Positions 8,636-17,377 of a stretch of DNA of 35,036 nucleotides are shown here, one piece after another (within the stretch, counting starts at the first letter, position 1; every line of letters starts with the position of its first letter). Source of the stretch: Deltaproteobacteria bacterium (lineage in GTDB: Bacteria; Myxococcota_A; Polyangia; JAAYKL01); assembly GCA_030595125.1 (NCBI GenBank), contig JAUVDV010000054.1:1-35036 (forward strand), in the 5' to 3' direction. The position numbers were made by a program, and so were the translations under genes. The notes beneath the pieces are model-generated. The model worked only from the letters and a program-made list of their open reading frames with translations, did no database searches and was not told where the DNA came from.

Positions 8636-10531
8636 ATGAGTAACCTCCAAGAACGGTTCGCCCCGGGTACCGTGGGGGCTGCGCTGGCTTCCTCGGGATC
8701 CATCGACCATGAAACGTTGGCCGCTGTCATCGACGGCGAGATCTTCGATCTACAGGCCCCTCTTCCGAAGGGAGCGGAGCCTGTAGGATTGAAATCGAGA
8801 CAGGAAGGTGCGCTCGAGGTCATCCGGCATTCGACGGCCCACATCATGGCTGACGCCGTACAGCGTTTGTTTCCCGGCACCCTGGTGACCATTGGCCCGT
8901 CGATCGAAACCGGATTCTACTACGATTTCGATCGCCCCGAGGGAGGATTCACCGAGGAAGATCTCGAGGCTGTCGAGAAGGAGATGACCTCCATCATCAA
9001 GGAGGGGCACGACTTCATCCGCAGCGAGGTCTCCAGACAGGAAGCGCGCGATCTGTTTGAATCCATGGGCGAGACGTACAAGCTGGAGATCATCGAGGGT
9101 ATCAACGAGGATGAGCCCGTCACCCTCTATCGCCACGGAAAATGGGTGGATCTCTGCGCCGGACCTCATGTCCCGAGTACGCGATTTCTCAGGTCGTTCA
9201 AGCTGCTCTCATCCGCCGGCGCTTACTGGAGGGGTGACGAGCACAACAAGATGCTGGCGCGGATCTACGGGACGGCGTTCGCCGACAAGAAGGATCTGCG
9301 GAAGCACTTGGCCGCCCTGGAAGAGGCCAAGAAACGGGATCATCGCAAGCTGGGAACCGAGCTCGACCTGTTCAGCATCGACGAGCAGATCGGCGGCGGG
9401 TTGGTGCTGTGGCATCCACGCGGAGCGATGATCCGAATGCTCATCGAGGATCACTGGCGTAAGGCCCATATCAAGAACGGTTACGATATCGTGTTCACCC
9501 CCCACATCGGGCGGTCCCGCTTGTGGGAGACCTCCGGGCACCTGGAGAACTACTCGGAGGGCATGTACGCCCCCATGGATCTGGAGGGAAACCCCTACTA
9601 CATCAAGCCCATGAACTGTCCATTCCACATCAGCATGTACCGCAATAGCCTCAAGTCGTATCGCGACTTGCCGTTGCGCTGGGCGGAACTCGGTACGGTC
9701 TACCGGTACGAACGCTCGGGCCAGCTACACGGGCTCCTGCGGGTTCGCGGGTTCACTCAGGACGACGCGCACCTCTTCATGCCGCCTGATATTCTCTCGA
9801 GCGAGATTCAACGATTGCTTCAGTTCACCATTTCTCTGCTGGGCGACTTCGGCTTCGACGATCTGGAGATCAGACTCTCCACGCGACCTGAAAAGTTCAT
9901 CGGCGATCCACAGATATGGGAGCACGCGGAGGCGGCGCTGCGCGAGGGGCTCGAGACTTCGAGCCTCGACTACAAGATCGACGAAGGGGAGGGTACGTTC
10001 TATGGACCCAAGATCGACATCAAGATACGCGACGCCATCGGGCGCCTCTGGCAATGCAGTACCATTCAGGTGGACTTCAACCTGCCCGACCGTTTCGATC
10101 TGGCGTACATCGGCGAGGATTCGAAGCGGCATCGACCGGTCATGTTGCATCGCACCATCCTCGGTTCCATGGAGCGTTTTTTCGGAATTCTCATAGAGCA
10201 CTACGCCGGCGCGTTTCCCATGTGGCTTGCGCCGCAGCAGGTGGCGGTGCTGACAGTGACCGACGGGCAACACGATTTCGCAAGGGAGGTTGCAAACGCG
10301 CTGGAAGAAAAAGGCGCGCGCGTCGCCCTCGATCTGGACAGCGACAAGCTCGGAGCAAAGATCCGCAAGGCCCGGTTAGCGAGAATTCCTGCAATCGCCG
10401 TTGTCGGTGATCGGGAAGTCGAGCAACGGGGAGTTTCGCTTCGGACCCGCGCTTCGGGAGATATCGGGTTCAAACCGCTTGACGAATTTCTCGAATGGAT
10501 GGTCAATGAGAGCATGGAGCCCAAAGTTTAG
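8636..10531 (+). CDS. thrS: threonyl-tRNA synthetase
   Basis: A 631-residue class II synthetase, near the E. coli length (642), charging tRNA-Thr. It has an N-terminal TGS domain (to about residue 60) and an editing domain with HSTAHIMADAV and WVDLCAGPH, which removes mischarged Ser. The catalytic core carries MNCPFH (zinc Cys) and RYERSGQLHGLLRVRGFTQDD (motif 2 region), then HRTILGSMERFFGILIEHY (motif 3). The C-terminal anticodon-binding domain starts near PMWLAPQQV. The ATG at 8636 is only 19 nt after tRNA-Val and has no clear Shine-Dalgarno sequence. There is no room for a T-box or an E. coli-type thrS operator unless tRNA sequence takes part. infC follows. Confidence 0.97.
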   Translation: MSNLQERFAPGTVGAALASSGSIDHETLAAVIDGEIFDLQAPLPKGAEPVGLKSRQEGALEVIRHSTAHIMADAVQRLFPGTLVTIGPSIETGFYYDFDRPEGGFTEEDLEAVEKEMTSIIKEGHDFIRSEVSRQEARDLFESMGETYKLEIIEGINEDEPVTLYRHGKWVDLCAGPHVPSTRFLRSFKLLSSAGAYWRGDEHNKMLARIYGTAFADKKDLRKHLAALEEAKKRDHRKLGTELDLFSIDEQIGGGLVLWHPRGAMIRMLIEDHWRKAHIKNGYDIVFTPHIGRSRLWETSGHLENYSEGMYAPMDLEGNPYYIKPMNCPFHISMYRNSLKSYRDLPLRWAELGTVYRYERSGQLHGLLRVRGFTQDDAHLFMPPDILSSEIQRLLQFTISLLGDFGFDDLEIRLSTRPEKFIGDPQIWEHAEAALREGLETSSLDYKIDEGEGTFYGPKIDIKIRDAIGRLWQCSTIQVDFNLPDRFDLAYIGEDSKRHRPVMLHRTILGSMERFFGILIEHYAGAFPMWLAPQQVAVLTVTDGQHDFAREVANALEEKGARVALDLDSDKLGAKIRKARLARIPAIAVVGDREVEQRGVSLRTRASGDIGFKPLDEFLEWMVNESMEPKV

Positions 10532-10550
10532 TGTAGTATTAGTATTGTGA

Positions 10551-10580
10551 GGGCTTTTTGTTAGCCCCTGATCAAGGAGG
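10551..10580 (+). promoter_or_regulatory. infC leader hairpin and strong ribosome-binding site
   Basis: GGGCT (10551-10555) pairs with AGCCC (10563-10567) around a 7-nt loop. Then AAGGAGG (10574-10580) forms a near-perfect Shine-Dalgarno sequence placed 6 nt before ATT at 10587. The site fixes the infC start; spacing to the first conventional codon, GTG 10626, would be far too long. Confidence 0.7.
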
Positions 10581-10586
10581 TCAGTT

Positions 10587-11129
10587 ATTAGGAAGAACTT
10601 TTCACGTCAACCACGTCCCCCCAAGGTGAGGATAAACGACATGATCCGTCGAGCGGAGGTCAGGGTGATCAACCCCGACGGCCAGCAACTCGGCATCTAT
10701 CCCATTAGACAAGCGATCACCATCGCCGAGGAGGCCGGGCTCGATCTGGTTGAAATTAATCCGAGAGCCGAGCCGCCCGTTTGCCGAATCATGGACTTCG
10801 GGAAGTTCAAGTACGAGCAAAAGAAACAGGCGAACGCGGCCAAGAAGAAGCAAAAGGTCATAGAAGTAAAAGAGATCAAATTTCGTCCGAAGACCGACTC
10901 CCATGACTTCGACTTCAAGATGAAGCACGTGAAGCGCTTCATCGAGGAAGGCAACAAGGCCAAGATCACCATTCGTTTCCGTGGGCGCGAAATGGCCCAT
11001 CCGGAGGTGGCGGCCAGGCTGCTTGACAGGGTCGTGGCGGAGGTCAAGGACATGGTGGTGGTCGAGCAGTCATACCGCATGGAGGGCAGGACCATGACCA
11101 TGATCCTCGCCCCGACTCCGAACAAGTAA
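10587..11129 (+). CDS. infC: translation initiation factor IF-3, AUU start
   Basis: IF-3 binds the 30S subunit, keeps subunits apart and rejects wrong start codons. Starting at ATT 10587 gives 180 residues, the length of E. coli IF-3, with the usual basic leader IRKNFSRQPRPPKVRINDMI. Starting at GTG 10626 would cut off 13 residues, and ATG 10641 would cut 18. A strong AAGGAGG sits 6 nt before the ATT. IF-3 genes in many bacteria use AUU and repress their own translation because IF-3 discriminates against that codon; the same control is inferred here. The N-domain (to about residue 85), a Lys-rich linker (YEQKKQANAAKKKQK) and the C-domain are all intact. Confidence 0.93.
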   Translation: MRKNFSRQPRPPKVRINDMIRRAEVRVINPDGQQLGIYPIRQAITIAEEAGLDLVEINPRAEPPVCRIMDFGKFKYEQKKQANAAKKKQKVIEVKEIKFRPKTDSHDFDFKMKHVKRFIEEGNKAKITIRFRGREMAHPEVAARLLDRVVAEVKDMVVVEQSYRMEGRTMTMILAPTPNK

Positions 11130-11138
11130 AAAACCGCC

Positions 11139-12095
11139 CTACGGACACCCATCCGGCACCGGCGTGCACGTGTCGTCGAGGTTGTCCTTGACGTCGATGT
11201 CGATGGGTCCGGTGGTGAGCTGGTCCAGGAGGGCGCACACTTGGCAGTCGGGCAGGGCTTCGTTGTCCTGGATTTCCAGATCCTCAGTCACCGACGTTAA
11301 CCCGCCCAGTCCGTCCAGGTCGTGAAGGACGGTGTTGCCGTCAATAATAAGGTCCTCGCCCACCGAGGTGATGTTGCCAAGTCCGCCCAGGCTGCCGAGG
11401 ACAGCGTTGCCTTCAACCTCCAGGCTCCCGCCCACCGAGCTTATCCCGCTCAGCCCGTCGAGGTCGGTGAGGGCGGCGTTGTTGATAATGTGCAGGTACC
11501 GGCCCACCGAGGTGATGTCGTTCAGGCCCTCCAGACTCACGATGGCGCCGTTTTCCATGATCCTCAAGCCCCCACTCACCTCAGTGAAGGCGCTCAGTCC
11601 GTCCATGTTGGTGAGGGAGTCGTTCCCGACGATGGACAAGTAATCACCCGTTGAGGCGATCCCGCTCAACCCGTTCAGGTTGGTGAGGGCGTCGTTGTAC
11701 TGAACGGCCAGGCCTCCGCCCACCGAGGTGATGGCGCTCAACTCGTCCAGGTTGGTGATGGTGTCGTTGCCCTCGAGCAATGAGCTCCCGATTTGCAGGC
11801 ACCCGCCCACCGAGGTGATGGTACCCAGACCGTTCAAGTTGGCGAGGGTGTGGTTGCCTCCGACCACCAGGTCCCTGCCCACCGAGGTGAGGCAATTCAA
11901 CTCGCTCAAGTCGGTGCACAACGGGCAGTTGATTGTCAGATCTCCCGTGACCGAAGTGTATCCCGCGAGGGTTTCAACAGCCGATTGTGTGCCGAGCCAG
12001 AAATCGCCGTCGAACTCCCCTTTATTGCACCCGGCCGATTCGGTATCGTCAGAGCACGCGCCGCAAACCAGCACTGCCAATAACAAGTATCTCAT
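11139..12095 (-). CDS. lipoprotein with nine 24-residue leucine-rich-like repeats
   Basis: A 318-residue protein read against its neighbours. The ATG at 12095 is preferred to an upstream ATG at 12146 because it begins the signal sequence directly and has AAAGG upstream. The signal ends with C-G-A-C, so Cys14 is the probable lipidation site, though Cys at -3 is unusual. Residues 69-284 carry about nine repeats with pattern ITSVGGxLxIxxNxxLTNLDGLSG, which resembles receptor-L-domain or LRR solenoids. Cys pairs cap both ends. It is probably an exported surface solenoid for binding. It lies antisense between infC and rpmI, genes normally in one operon, so an insertion is likely. Confidence 0.8.
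   Translation of the reverse strand: MRYLLLAVLVCGACSDDTESAGCNKGEFDGDFWLGTQSAVETLAGYTSVTGDLTINCPLCTDLSELNCLTSVGRDLVVGGNHTLANLNGLGTITSVGGCLQIGSSLLEGNDTITNLDELSAITSVGGGLAVQYNDALTNLNGLSGIASTGDYLSIVGNDSLTNMDGLSAFTEVSGGLRIMENGAIVSLEGLNDITSVGRYLHIINNAALTDLDGLSGISSVGGSLEVEGNAVLGSLGGLGNITSVGEDLIIDGNTVLHDLDGLGGLTSVTEDLEIQDNEALPDCQVCALLDQLTTGPIDIDVKDNLDDTCTPVPDGCP
11244..11891 (-). repeat. 72-bp coding repeats of the LRR-like solenoid
   Basis: About nine imperfect 72-bp units encode the 24-residue repeats. Blocks such as CCCACCGAGGTGATG recur at one-unit intervals on the plus strand. One unit is longer (29 residues, near 11733-11819). Recurrent DNA similarity suggests expansion by unequal recombination. 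Confidence 0.8.
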
Positions 12096-12187
12096 CGCTC
12101 GCCTTTCTTTTGGCCTGACGCCTGAGAGTATCCTATCGCCTTTCAAGAAAGGGTACTACCTGTCGGTCCATAACCCCCTGTTTTTTC

Positions 12188-12240
12188 TTGCATGCAGCCC
12201 CGGGCAAGTGTAAACACAGTAGCCCTTCGTCCACTGGACG
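12188..12240 (+). promoter_or_regulatory. possible rpmI promoter and 13-bp palindrome
   Basis: The 183-bp gap between the divergent lipoprotein and rpmI must hold a promoter, because rpmI is cut off from infC. The best match is TTGCAT (12188) with TAAACA (12211), 17 nt apart, but both elements are weak. CGTCCA-C-TGGACG at 12228-12240 is a perfect palindrome and could be an operator or leader hairpin. A GAAGGGA Shine-Dalgarno sequence precedes rpmI. Confidence 0.25.
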
Positions 12241-12278
12241 GAGTGCCTGTTTAAAAATGATTTCGAAGGGATCGAGCG

Positions 12279-12476
12279 ATGCCCAAAATGAAGAGTAACA
12301 GAGCGGCCGCAAAACGATTTCGTACGACGGCCAAGGGAAAGATACGGTGTGACAAGCCCCTGCACGGTCACATCCTCACCAAGAAGAGCACCAAGCGCAA
12401 GCGCAGGCTTCGCAAGAACGACATAATGGATCCGACCGCAACGCGTCAGATCCGCAGGCTCCTGCCTTATCTGTAG
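12279..12476 (+). CDS. rpmI: 50S ribosomal protein L35
   Basis: A 65-residue, Lys/Arg-rich protein beginning [20 protein letters not shown], the L35 signature. Family length is 64-66. The ATG at 12279 has GAAGGGA upstream. It forms the rpmI-rplT pair and is followed by pheS-pheT as in many proteobacteria. In E. coli, L20 represses this pair by binding the leader; I cannot identify such a site here. Confidence 0.97.
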   Translation: MPKMKSNRAAAKRFRTTAKGKIRCDKPLHGHILTKKSTKRKRRLRKNDIMDPTATRQIRRLLPYL

Positions 12477-12527
12477 GTCCACACCTCACAGCAAGGCCGG
12501 CAACCAGGCTAACAAAAGGAGCAGCCA

Positions 12528-12881
12528 ATGGCCCGTGTAACAAGAGGTTTCAAGGCAAGACGAAGACGCAATCGCGTATTCAAGCACGCGAAGGGTTTCT
12601 TCGGTTCTCGCAGCAGGTTGTACAAGGTGACCAAGGTCGCGGTCATGCACGCATGGCTCGACGCTTACAAGGGACGTCGCTTAAGAAAACGCGACATGCG
12701 ACGGCTCTGGATTACCCGGATCAATGCGGGTGCCAGGCTCAACGGGGTGAGCTACTCCAGGATGATGGGGGGATTGCGCAGGGCAAAAGTCGAGATCGAT
12801 CGAAAAATCCTCGCCGATATCGCAGTGGTCGATCCCGAGGGGTTTACCACGATCGTCAATATCGCCAAGACCGCCAAGTAG
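12528..12881 (+). CDS. rplT: 50S ribosomal protein L20
   Basis: A 117-residue basic protein starting MARVTRGFKARRRRNRVFKHAKG, with the long N-terminal extension that threads 23S rRNA and a globular C-terminal half (RLWITRINAGARLNGVSYS). AAAGGAGC lies upstream of the ATG. L20 is needed early in 50S assembly and is the usual autorepressor of rpmI-rplT translation. pheS follows after 19 nt. Confidence 0.97.
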   Translation: MARVTRGFKARRRRNRVFKHAKGFFGSRSRLYKVTKVAVMHAWLDAYKGRRLRKRDMRRLWITRINAGARLNGVSYSRMMGGLRRAKVEIDRKILADIAVVDPEGFTTIVNIAKTAK

Positions 12882-12900
12882 AGTTCCGGGAGACAACCTG

Positions 12901-13941
12901 ATGGATCCACAGGAGATCATCAACGATCTGCAGAAACTGGCCGATCGTTTCGACGATTCCGTGAACGCTCTCGCCACCGAGCAGCAGATCAGGGACTTGC
13001 AGGCTTCTTTTCTGGGAAAAAAGGGTGAGGTGACGATGCTCCAGAAGCTGCTGGGCAAGCTTCCCGGAGAATCGCGCAGGGAAGTGGGGCAAGCGTTCAA
13101 TCAGGCCAAGCAACGCATCACCTCGGCTGCGGGGGACGCAATAGACGGCCTTGTAAATCGTGAGGCAAGGGAATACCTCGATCGTCACACGGACCTGACC
13201 CTCCCGGGGCGCGCGCCGAGCATGGGTCGGATGCACCCGATCACAACGGTGATGTACGACATCGTCGATGTGTTTGTTTCCATGGGCTTCGATGTGGCCC
13301 TCGGACCGGAGATCGAAACCGATCTTTACAATTTCGGTAAGCTCAACTTCCCCGACGACCACCCGGCCAGGGACATGCAGGACACCCTCTTCATCAAGGA
13401 GGGCAAGACCCTCTTGCGAACCCACACATCTCCGGTCCAGATACGGACCATGCTGGAAAAGCCCCTGCCCATCCAGATAGTCGCTCCCGGCGCGGTGTAT
13501 CGCCGCGATGACGATCCCACTCACAGCCCCATGTTTTTCCAGGTCGAGGGGTTGCTCGTGGACGAGGGGGTCAGCTTCGCCCACCTGAAGGGGGTCCTGC
13601 AGGCGTTCCTTGCGAGGATCTTCGGGCGCGACGTGCGCTCCAGGTTCAGGCCGAGCTTTTTCCCGTTCACCGAACCCTCCGCAGAGGTTGACATCGAGTG
13701 CATCTCTTGCAAGGGCGCGGGGTGCAATCTGTGCTCCGGCACCGGATGGCTGGAGATCCTCGGCTCCGGGATGGTGGATCCTACCGTCCTCGAGGGGGTG
13801 GGGATCGATCCTGAGCGGTACACCGGTTTCGCGTTTGGCCTGGGTGTAGATCGAATCGCGATGCTCAGATACGAGGGCATTTCGAGCATCCGTCTATTGT
13901 ACGAGAACGATCCGCGTTTCCTCGAAGCTTTCAGGAGGTAG
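12901..13941 (+). CDS. pheS: phenylalanyl-tRNA synthetase alpha subunit
   Basis: A 346-residue class II catalytic subunit. An N-terminal coiled-coil (about residues 1-90) reaches the tRNA, and the catalytic core follows. Motifs seen are RTHTSPVQIRTML, VYRRDDDPTHSPMFFQVEGL, PSFFPFTEPSAEVDI (motif 2 region) and AFGLGVDRIAMLRY (motif 3). A four-Cys cluster CISCKGAGCNLCSGTGW lies at about residues 270-286; this zinc-ribbon-like insert is common in thermophilic and deltaproteobacterial PheS and is absent from E. coli. It forms an alpha2-beta2 enzyme with PheT. Its last codons AGGAGGTAG double as the pheT ribosome-binding site. Confidence 0.97.
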   Translation: MDPQEIINDLQKLADRFDDSVNALATEQQIRDLQASFLGKKGEVTMLQKLLGKLPGESRREVGQAFNQAKQRITSAAGDAIDGLVNREAREYLDRHTDLTLPGRAPSMGRMHPITTVMYDIVDVFVSMGFDVALGPEIETDLYNFGKLNFPDDHPARDMQDTLFIKEGKTLLRTHTSPVQIRTMLEKPLPIQIVAPGAVYRRDDDPTHSPMFFQVEGLLVDEGVSFAHLKGVLQAFLARIFGRDVRSRFRPSFFPFTEPSAEVDIECISCKGAGCNLCSGTGWLEILGSGMVDPTVLEGVGIDPERYTGFAFGLGVDRIAMLRYEGISSIRLLYENDPRFLEAFRR

Positions 13942-13945
13942 TCCG

Positions 13946-16330
13946 GTGCTCGTGAGCTACAGATGGATTTGCGAAATCGCCGGATTTTCCCCCAAGCCCG
14001 AGGAACTCGGCGACAAGCTGACATTCAGCGGGCTCGAGGTGGACGAACTTCAAACCGTGGGCGTTGGCTTCGATAATATCGTTGTTGGGGTGATAAAATC
14101 CCGGGAGCCGCACCCGACCTCCGGCAAACTTCATTGTGTCACAGTCGATTCCGGATCAGGCGTCGTCTCCGTGGTGTGCGGCGCTCCCAACTGTCCCGGG
14201 CCGGGTAGTCGCGTGGTGCTCGCTCGGGTGGGAGCCTCGGTAGGAGAGATCACCATCGAGTCCAGAGAGATCGCGGGCGTCCCTTCCGAGGGCATGCTCT
14301 GCTCCGAGATGGAACTGGATATCGGCCCCGATCAGGAAGGCATCATGATCCTGGACGGCGAGACCGAGGCCGCTGCCGGCACGCCCATCGACGATGCCCT
14401 TGGTTTGCAAGACTGGATCTACTCTATCGGGATCACCCCAAACAGGCCGGACGCGTTGAGCCATCGCGGAATTGCCCGCGAGATGGCTTTGCTGTACGGC
14501 AAACCGTTCGACCCGTCGGTTCCCGAGGCGGCGCCCGAGGGTGGCGACCCGGTCGGCAAGCACATCAAAGTGGACCTGATAGATCAAGAAGGGTGCCCCA
14601 GATATGCTGCGGCCGTGATCACAGGGGCGAAGGTCGGCAAGAGCCCGTTCTCGTTGAGATACCGGCTTCATAACCTGGGTGTTCGCCCCATCTCCAACCT
14701 GGTGGATGTCACCAACCTTATCCTCCTGGAGTACGGGCAACCGTTGCACGCCTTCGATCTGGACAGGGTTGCCGACGCCACAATAGTCGTGCGCAGAGCC
14801 TCCGATGGCGAACGGATGAAGACACTCGACGAGGTGGAGCGCACTTTTACCGGCGATGACCTTCTGATCTGCGACGGGGAGAGACCTGTGGCTGTGGCCG
14901 GCGTCATGGGCGGGATCGACACCGGCATCACGCAAGAGACGAAAAACCTGTTGCTCGAATGCGCGTACTTCAACCCGTCCATGATTCGAAGAACCTCGAA
15001 GCGGCTCAAGCTGGCGAGCGAATCCTCCTATCGATTCGAGAGGGGGATCGATCCCAACATGGCCGACGATGTGCTGAGGTCCACAACTCATCTCATATGC
15101 GACCTGGCCGGAGGAACAAGGGCTCCCGGTCCGATGGATTGCTATCCCGTGCCCATCGAGCGCAAGCGCGTTGCGCTGCGACCCGGACGTTACGAGTCCG
15201 TCATGGGGTACCCCGTTGAGGTACAGGAGATGCGGCGGATCCTCAAGGGTCTCGGCGCGGTTGTCACGGGAACCGACCATGAATTCTCTGTCCTCGTACC
15301 AACCAACAGGCCCGATATCGAGCGCGAGATCGATCTGATAGAAGAGATCGCGCGCGTGGTCGGGCTGGACAAAATACCGTCCTTGCTTCCGCGCATCCAG
15401 AGCTGCATTCCCGATCGGGAAGAGTACGAGGTGGGCATGCGAGTGCGGCAGATCATGGTTTCGTTGGGCCTCGAGGAGTCCATCAGCTACTCCTTCGTTC
15501 CGGAGGAGATGCTCGTCGGGATGGGACTTAGCGATCGCGTTATCAAGATAGCCAACCCCCTCAACTCAAAGCGTGAAACGATGAGGACCACCTTGTTGGC
15601 CGGTCTCATCGAGAATCTAAAGAGAGCGACAACGCGGTATGTGGGGCTGGTGCGCCAGTTCGAGGTAGGACGGACTTTCCACGACGAGGGTGGGGAGTTA
15701 CCCCTGGAAGTTCTTCGCGTGGCGGCGATCATGAACGGATCGCGGGATTCGTGGATCGGCGAAGATCACGGTCCTGTGGATTTTTTCGACGCCAAGGGCA
15801 TCGCCGGCGCTTTTATCAGGGAGTTCACCGGCATGGATCCGGTCTTCGAGCCGGTGACGGATCTCGATTACATGCACCCCAACCGGGCGCTTCGCGTGGT
15901 CGTCGGCGGGGACGATGTCGGAGTTGTCGGAGAGGTTCATCCGAAGATCCTGGCAGATCAAAAACTCGGCCGCGGAGCGGTGGGGTTCGAGGTGGACGCC
16001 ATGAAGCTCTGGGGGATGCGAAAGATTTCGGTGGCGTCACCTCTGCACGAATTTCCTCCCATGGTGCGAGACGTGGCCTTCCTGGTCGAGGAAGCACGGG
16101 ACGCGGCTCCCATCGAGGATGCTTTGCGCGACGCGTGCGGGCCGCTCGCTATAAGCGTGAGCCTGTTCGATGTCTACAGGGGCAAGGGAATAGAAGACGG
16201 CAAGAAATCGCTGGCGTTCTCGGTGGTGTATCGCTCACGGGAAAAGACCCTGACCGACGAGGAAGTGGACACCATCCATCGAACAGCCATAGATTCAATT
16301 ACTACCGAGTTCGGCGTGCGAACAAGGTAA
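13946..16330 (+). CDS. pheT: phenylalanyl-tRNA synthetase beta subunit
   Basis: A 794-residue subunit of normal length. Domains in order are the N-terminal start LVSYRWICE and an OB-fold tRNA-binding domain (about 40-150, with HPTSGKLHCVTVD). The B3/B4 editing domain (about 210-375) hydrolyses Tyr-tRNA-Phe. B5 (about 395-470) and a catalytic-like core come next, then the C-terminal FDX-ACB anticodon domain (about 702-794). The GTG at 13946 is 4 nt after the pheS stop, and AGGAGG sits at the end of pheS. The product associates with PheS. Confidence 0.97.
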   Translation: MLVSYRWICEIAGFSPKPEELGDKLTFSGLEVDELQTVGVGFDNIVVGVIKSREPHPTSGKLHCVTVDSGSGVVSVVCGAPNCPGPGSRVVLARVGASVGEITIESREIAGVPSEGMLCSEMELDIGPDQEGIMILDGETEAAAGTPIDDALGLQDWIYSIGITPNRPDALSHRGIAREMALLYGKPFDPSVPEAAPEGGDPVGKHIKVDLIDQEGCPRYAAAVITGAKVGKSPFSLRYRLHNLGVRPISNLVDVTNLILLEYGQPLHAFDLDRVADATIVVRRASDGERMKTLDEVERTFTGDDLLICDGERPVAVAGVMGGIDTGITQETKNLLLECAYFNPSMIRRTSKRLKLASESSYRFERGIDPNMADDVLRSTTHLICDLAGGTRAPGPMDCYPVPIERKRVALRPGRYESVMGYPVEVQEMRRILKGLGAVVTGTDHEFSVLVPTNRPDIEREIDLIEEIARVVGLDKIPSLLPRIQSCIPDREEYEVGMRVRQIMVSLGLEESISYSFVPEEMLVGMGLSDRVIKIANPLNSKRETMRTTLLAGLIENLKRATTRYVGLVRQFEVGRTFHDEGGELPLEVLRVAAIMNGSRDSWIGEDHGPVDFFDAKGIAGAFIREFTGMDPVFEPVTDLDYMHPNRALRVVVGGDDVGVVGEVHPKILADQKLGRGAVGFEVDAMKLWGMRKISVASPLHEFPPMVRDVAFLVEEARDAAPIEDALRDACGPLAISVSLFDVYRGKGIEDGKKSLAFSVVYRSREKTLTDEEVDTIHRTAIDSITTEFGVRTR

Positions 16331-16343
16331 ACGTTTCCAGGGG

Positions 16344-16372
16344 TTGAATCGTTTAAATTCATATGCTTAAAT
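16344..16372 (+). promoter_or_regulatory. candidate promoter for ihfA
   Basis: TTGAAT (16344-16349) and TTAAAT (16367-16372) are 17 nt apart, each matching consensus at 4 of 6 positions, within an AT-rich patch in a GC-rich region. The leader to the ihfA ATG would be about 40 nt. Read-through from pheT is also possible, as in E. coli. Confidence 0.45.
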
Positions 16373-16420
16373 GACCCATCAATTGTGCAATATGCTCGCT
16401 TGCGCGAAGGAGAGGGGCGG

Positions 16421-16711
16421 ATGACCAAAGCGGACATCATCGAACGTGTATACGAAAAGGTTGGAGGGTTCTCCAAGAAGGAGGCCGCCGAGATCGTCGA
16501 GGCAGTGTTTCAGGTGATGAAGCAATCGCTTGCATCCAACGAGAAGATCAAGATCTCGGGGTTTGGTAATTTCGTAGTCCGGCAAAAGAAGGAAAGAATG
16601 GGACGCAACCCGCAGACGGGGCAGCCCATCGTGATCGCGCCGCGCTACGTGCTGAACTTCAAGCCCAGTCAAGTGCTCAAGAATGCACTAAACACAAAGT
16701 CCCTGCCTTGA
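16421..16711 (+). CDS. ihfA: integration host factor subunit alpha
   Basis: A 96-residue HU/IHF-family DNA-bending protein. The sequence MTKADIIERVYEKVGGFSKK and the loop GRNPQTGQPIVIAPRYVLNF carry the DNA-inserting Pro and flanking Arg. The position directly after pheT, followed by a MerR-type gene, is the conserved setting of ihfA, which favours IHF-alpha over HU. The frame is open to 16385, but ATG 16421 has GAGGGGCGG upstream and starts at the family N-terminus. It works as a heterodimer with IHF-beta, not seen in this window. Confidence 0.92.
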   Translation: MTKADIIERVYEKVGGFSKKEAAEIVEAVFQVMKQSLASNEKIKISGFGNFVVRQKKERMGRNPQTGQPIVIAPRYVLNFKPSQVLKNALNTKSLP

Positions 16712-16770
16712 GCCCCGCGCGGGCAGTGTTCTGCCTGGTTGTCAGGGACGGGACGGGAAAACGGTGAGCC

Positions 16771-17238
16771 GTGGCACAACGGGCAGACTTACCTGACAAG
16801 CTTTATTTCAGGATAGGCGAAGTCGCCAGGCTAACCGGTATCAAGCAACACGTGCTGCGATACTGGGAGTCCGAGTTCTCGTTCATCCGACCGCAGAAAT
16901 CCAAGACGAACCAGCGCCTCTACAAGAGGAAGGACGTGGAAGCGATCCTGGCGATCAAGCATTTGCTCTACGACCGCAAGTTCACCATCGAGGGCGCACG
17001 TCGTCATCTCAAGGAAGAGGGCGTCGGGGAATCCTTGCCACCGCCGGATCCGAGCGCAGTGGCTGCGGCTGCTCGGGAGGAAGCGATCGAGCATATGGGC
17101 GAGGAGGTGGTGAAGGCTCGCGGAAAAGTGATCGATTTGTACGAAGAAAAGTTGCTGGGCCTGCGCGGTGAACTCACAAGGTTCGTTGCGGACCTCGACG
17201 AACTCGAGGATGTGCCCAACACGCCGGAGAAGGAATAG
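16771..17238 (+). CDS. MerR-family transcriptional regulator
   Basis: A 155-residue protein with a winged helix-turn-helix at about residues 13-80 (FRIGEVARLTGIKQHVLRYW, then SEFSFIRPQKSKTNQRLYKR). A low-complexity Ala stretch and a coiled-coil (about 100-150, VKARGKVIDLYEEKLLGLRG) for dimerisation follow. It has no effector-binding domain, only the coiled-coil. GTG 16771 is the start. This short MerR type commonly follows ihfA in deltaproteobacteria; its target is unknown, and ihfA or its own promoter is only a guess. It ends about 60 bp before tRNA-Pro. Confidence 0.85.
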   Translation: MAQRADLPDKLYFRIGEVARLTGIKQHVLRYWESEFSFIRPQKSKTNQRLYKRKDVEAILAIKHLLYDRKFTIEGARRHLKEEGVGESLPPPDPSAVAAAAREEAIEHMGEEVVKARGKVIDLYEEKLLGLRGELTRFVADLDELEDVPNTPEKE

Positions 17239-17299
17239 TTGGATTTGTCCTTCGAGCCTTGCCTCTCCATCATCGCTCTGGTAGAGAAAGATTGATTTT

Positions 17300-17375
<76 letters not shown>

Positions 17376-17377
17376 CG

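Noticed and set aside
10626..11129. Shorter infC beginning at GTG 10626
   Set aside because: It lacks the family's N-terminal residues and its spacing to AAGGAGG is far too long, so ATT 10587 is preferred.
14156..15280. Minus-strand frame of 374 residues
   Set aside because: It lies within pheT, whose domains are complete. The antisense product has no recognisable motif.
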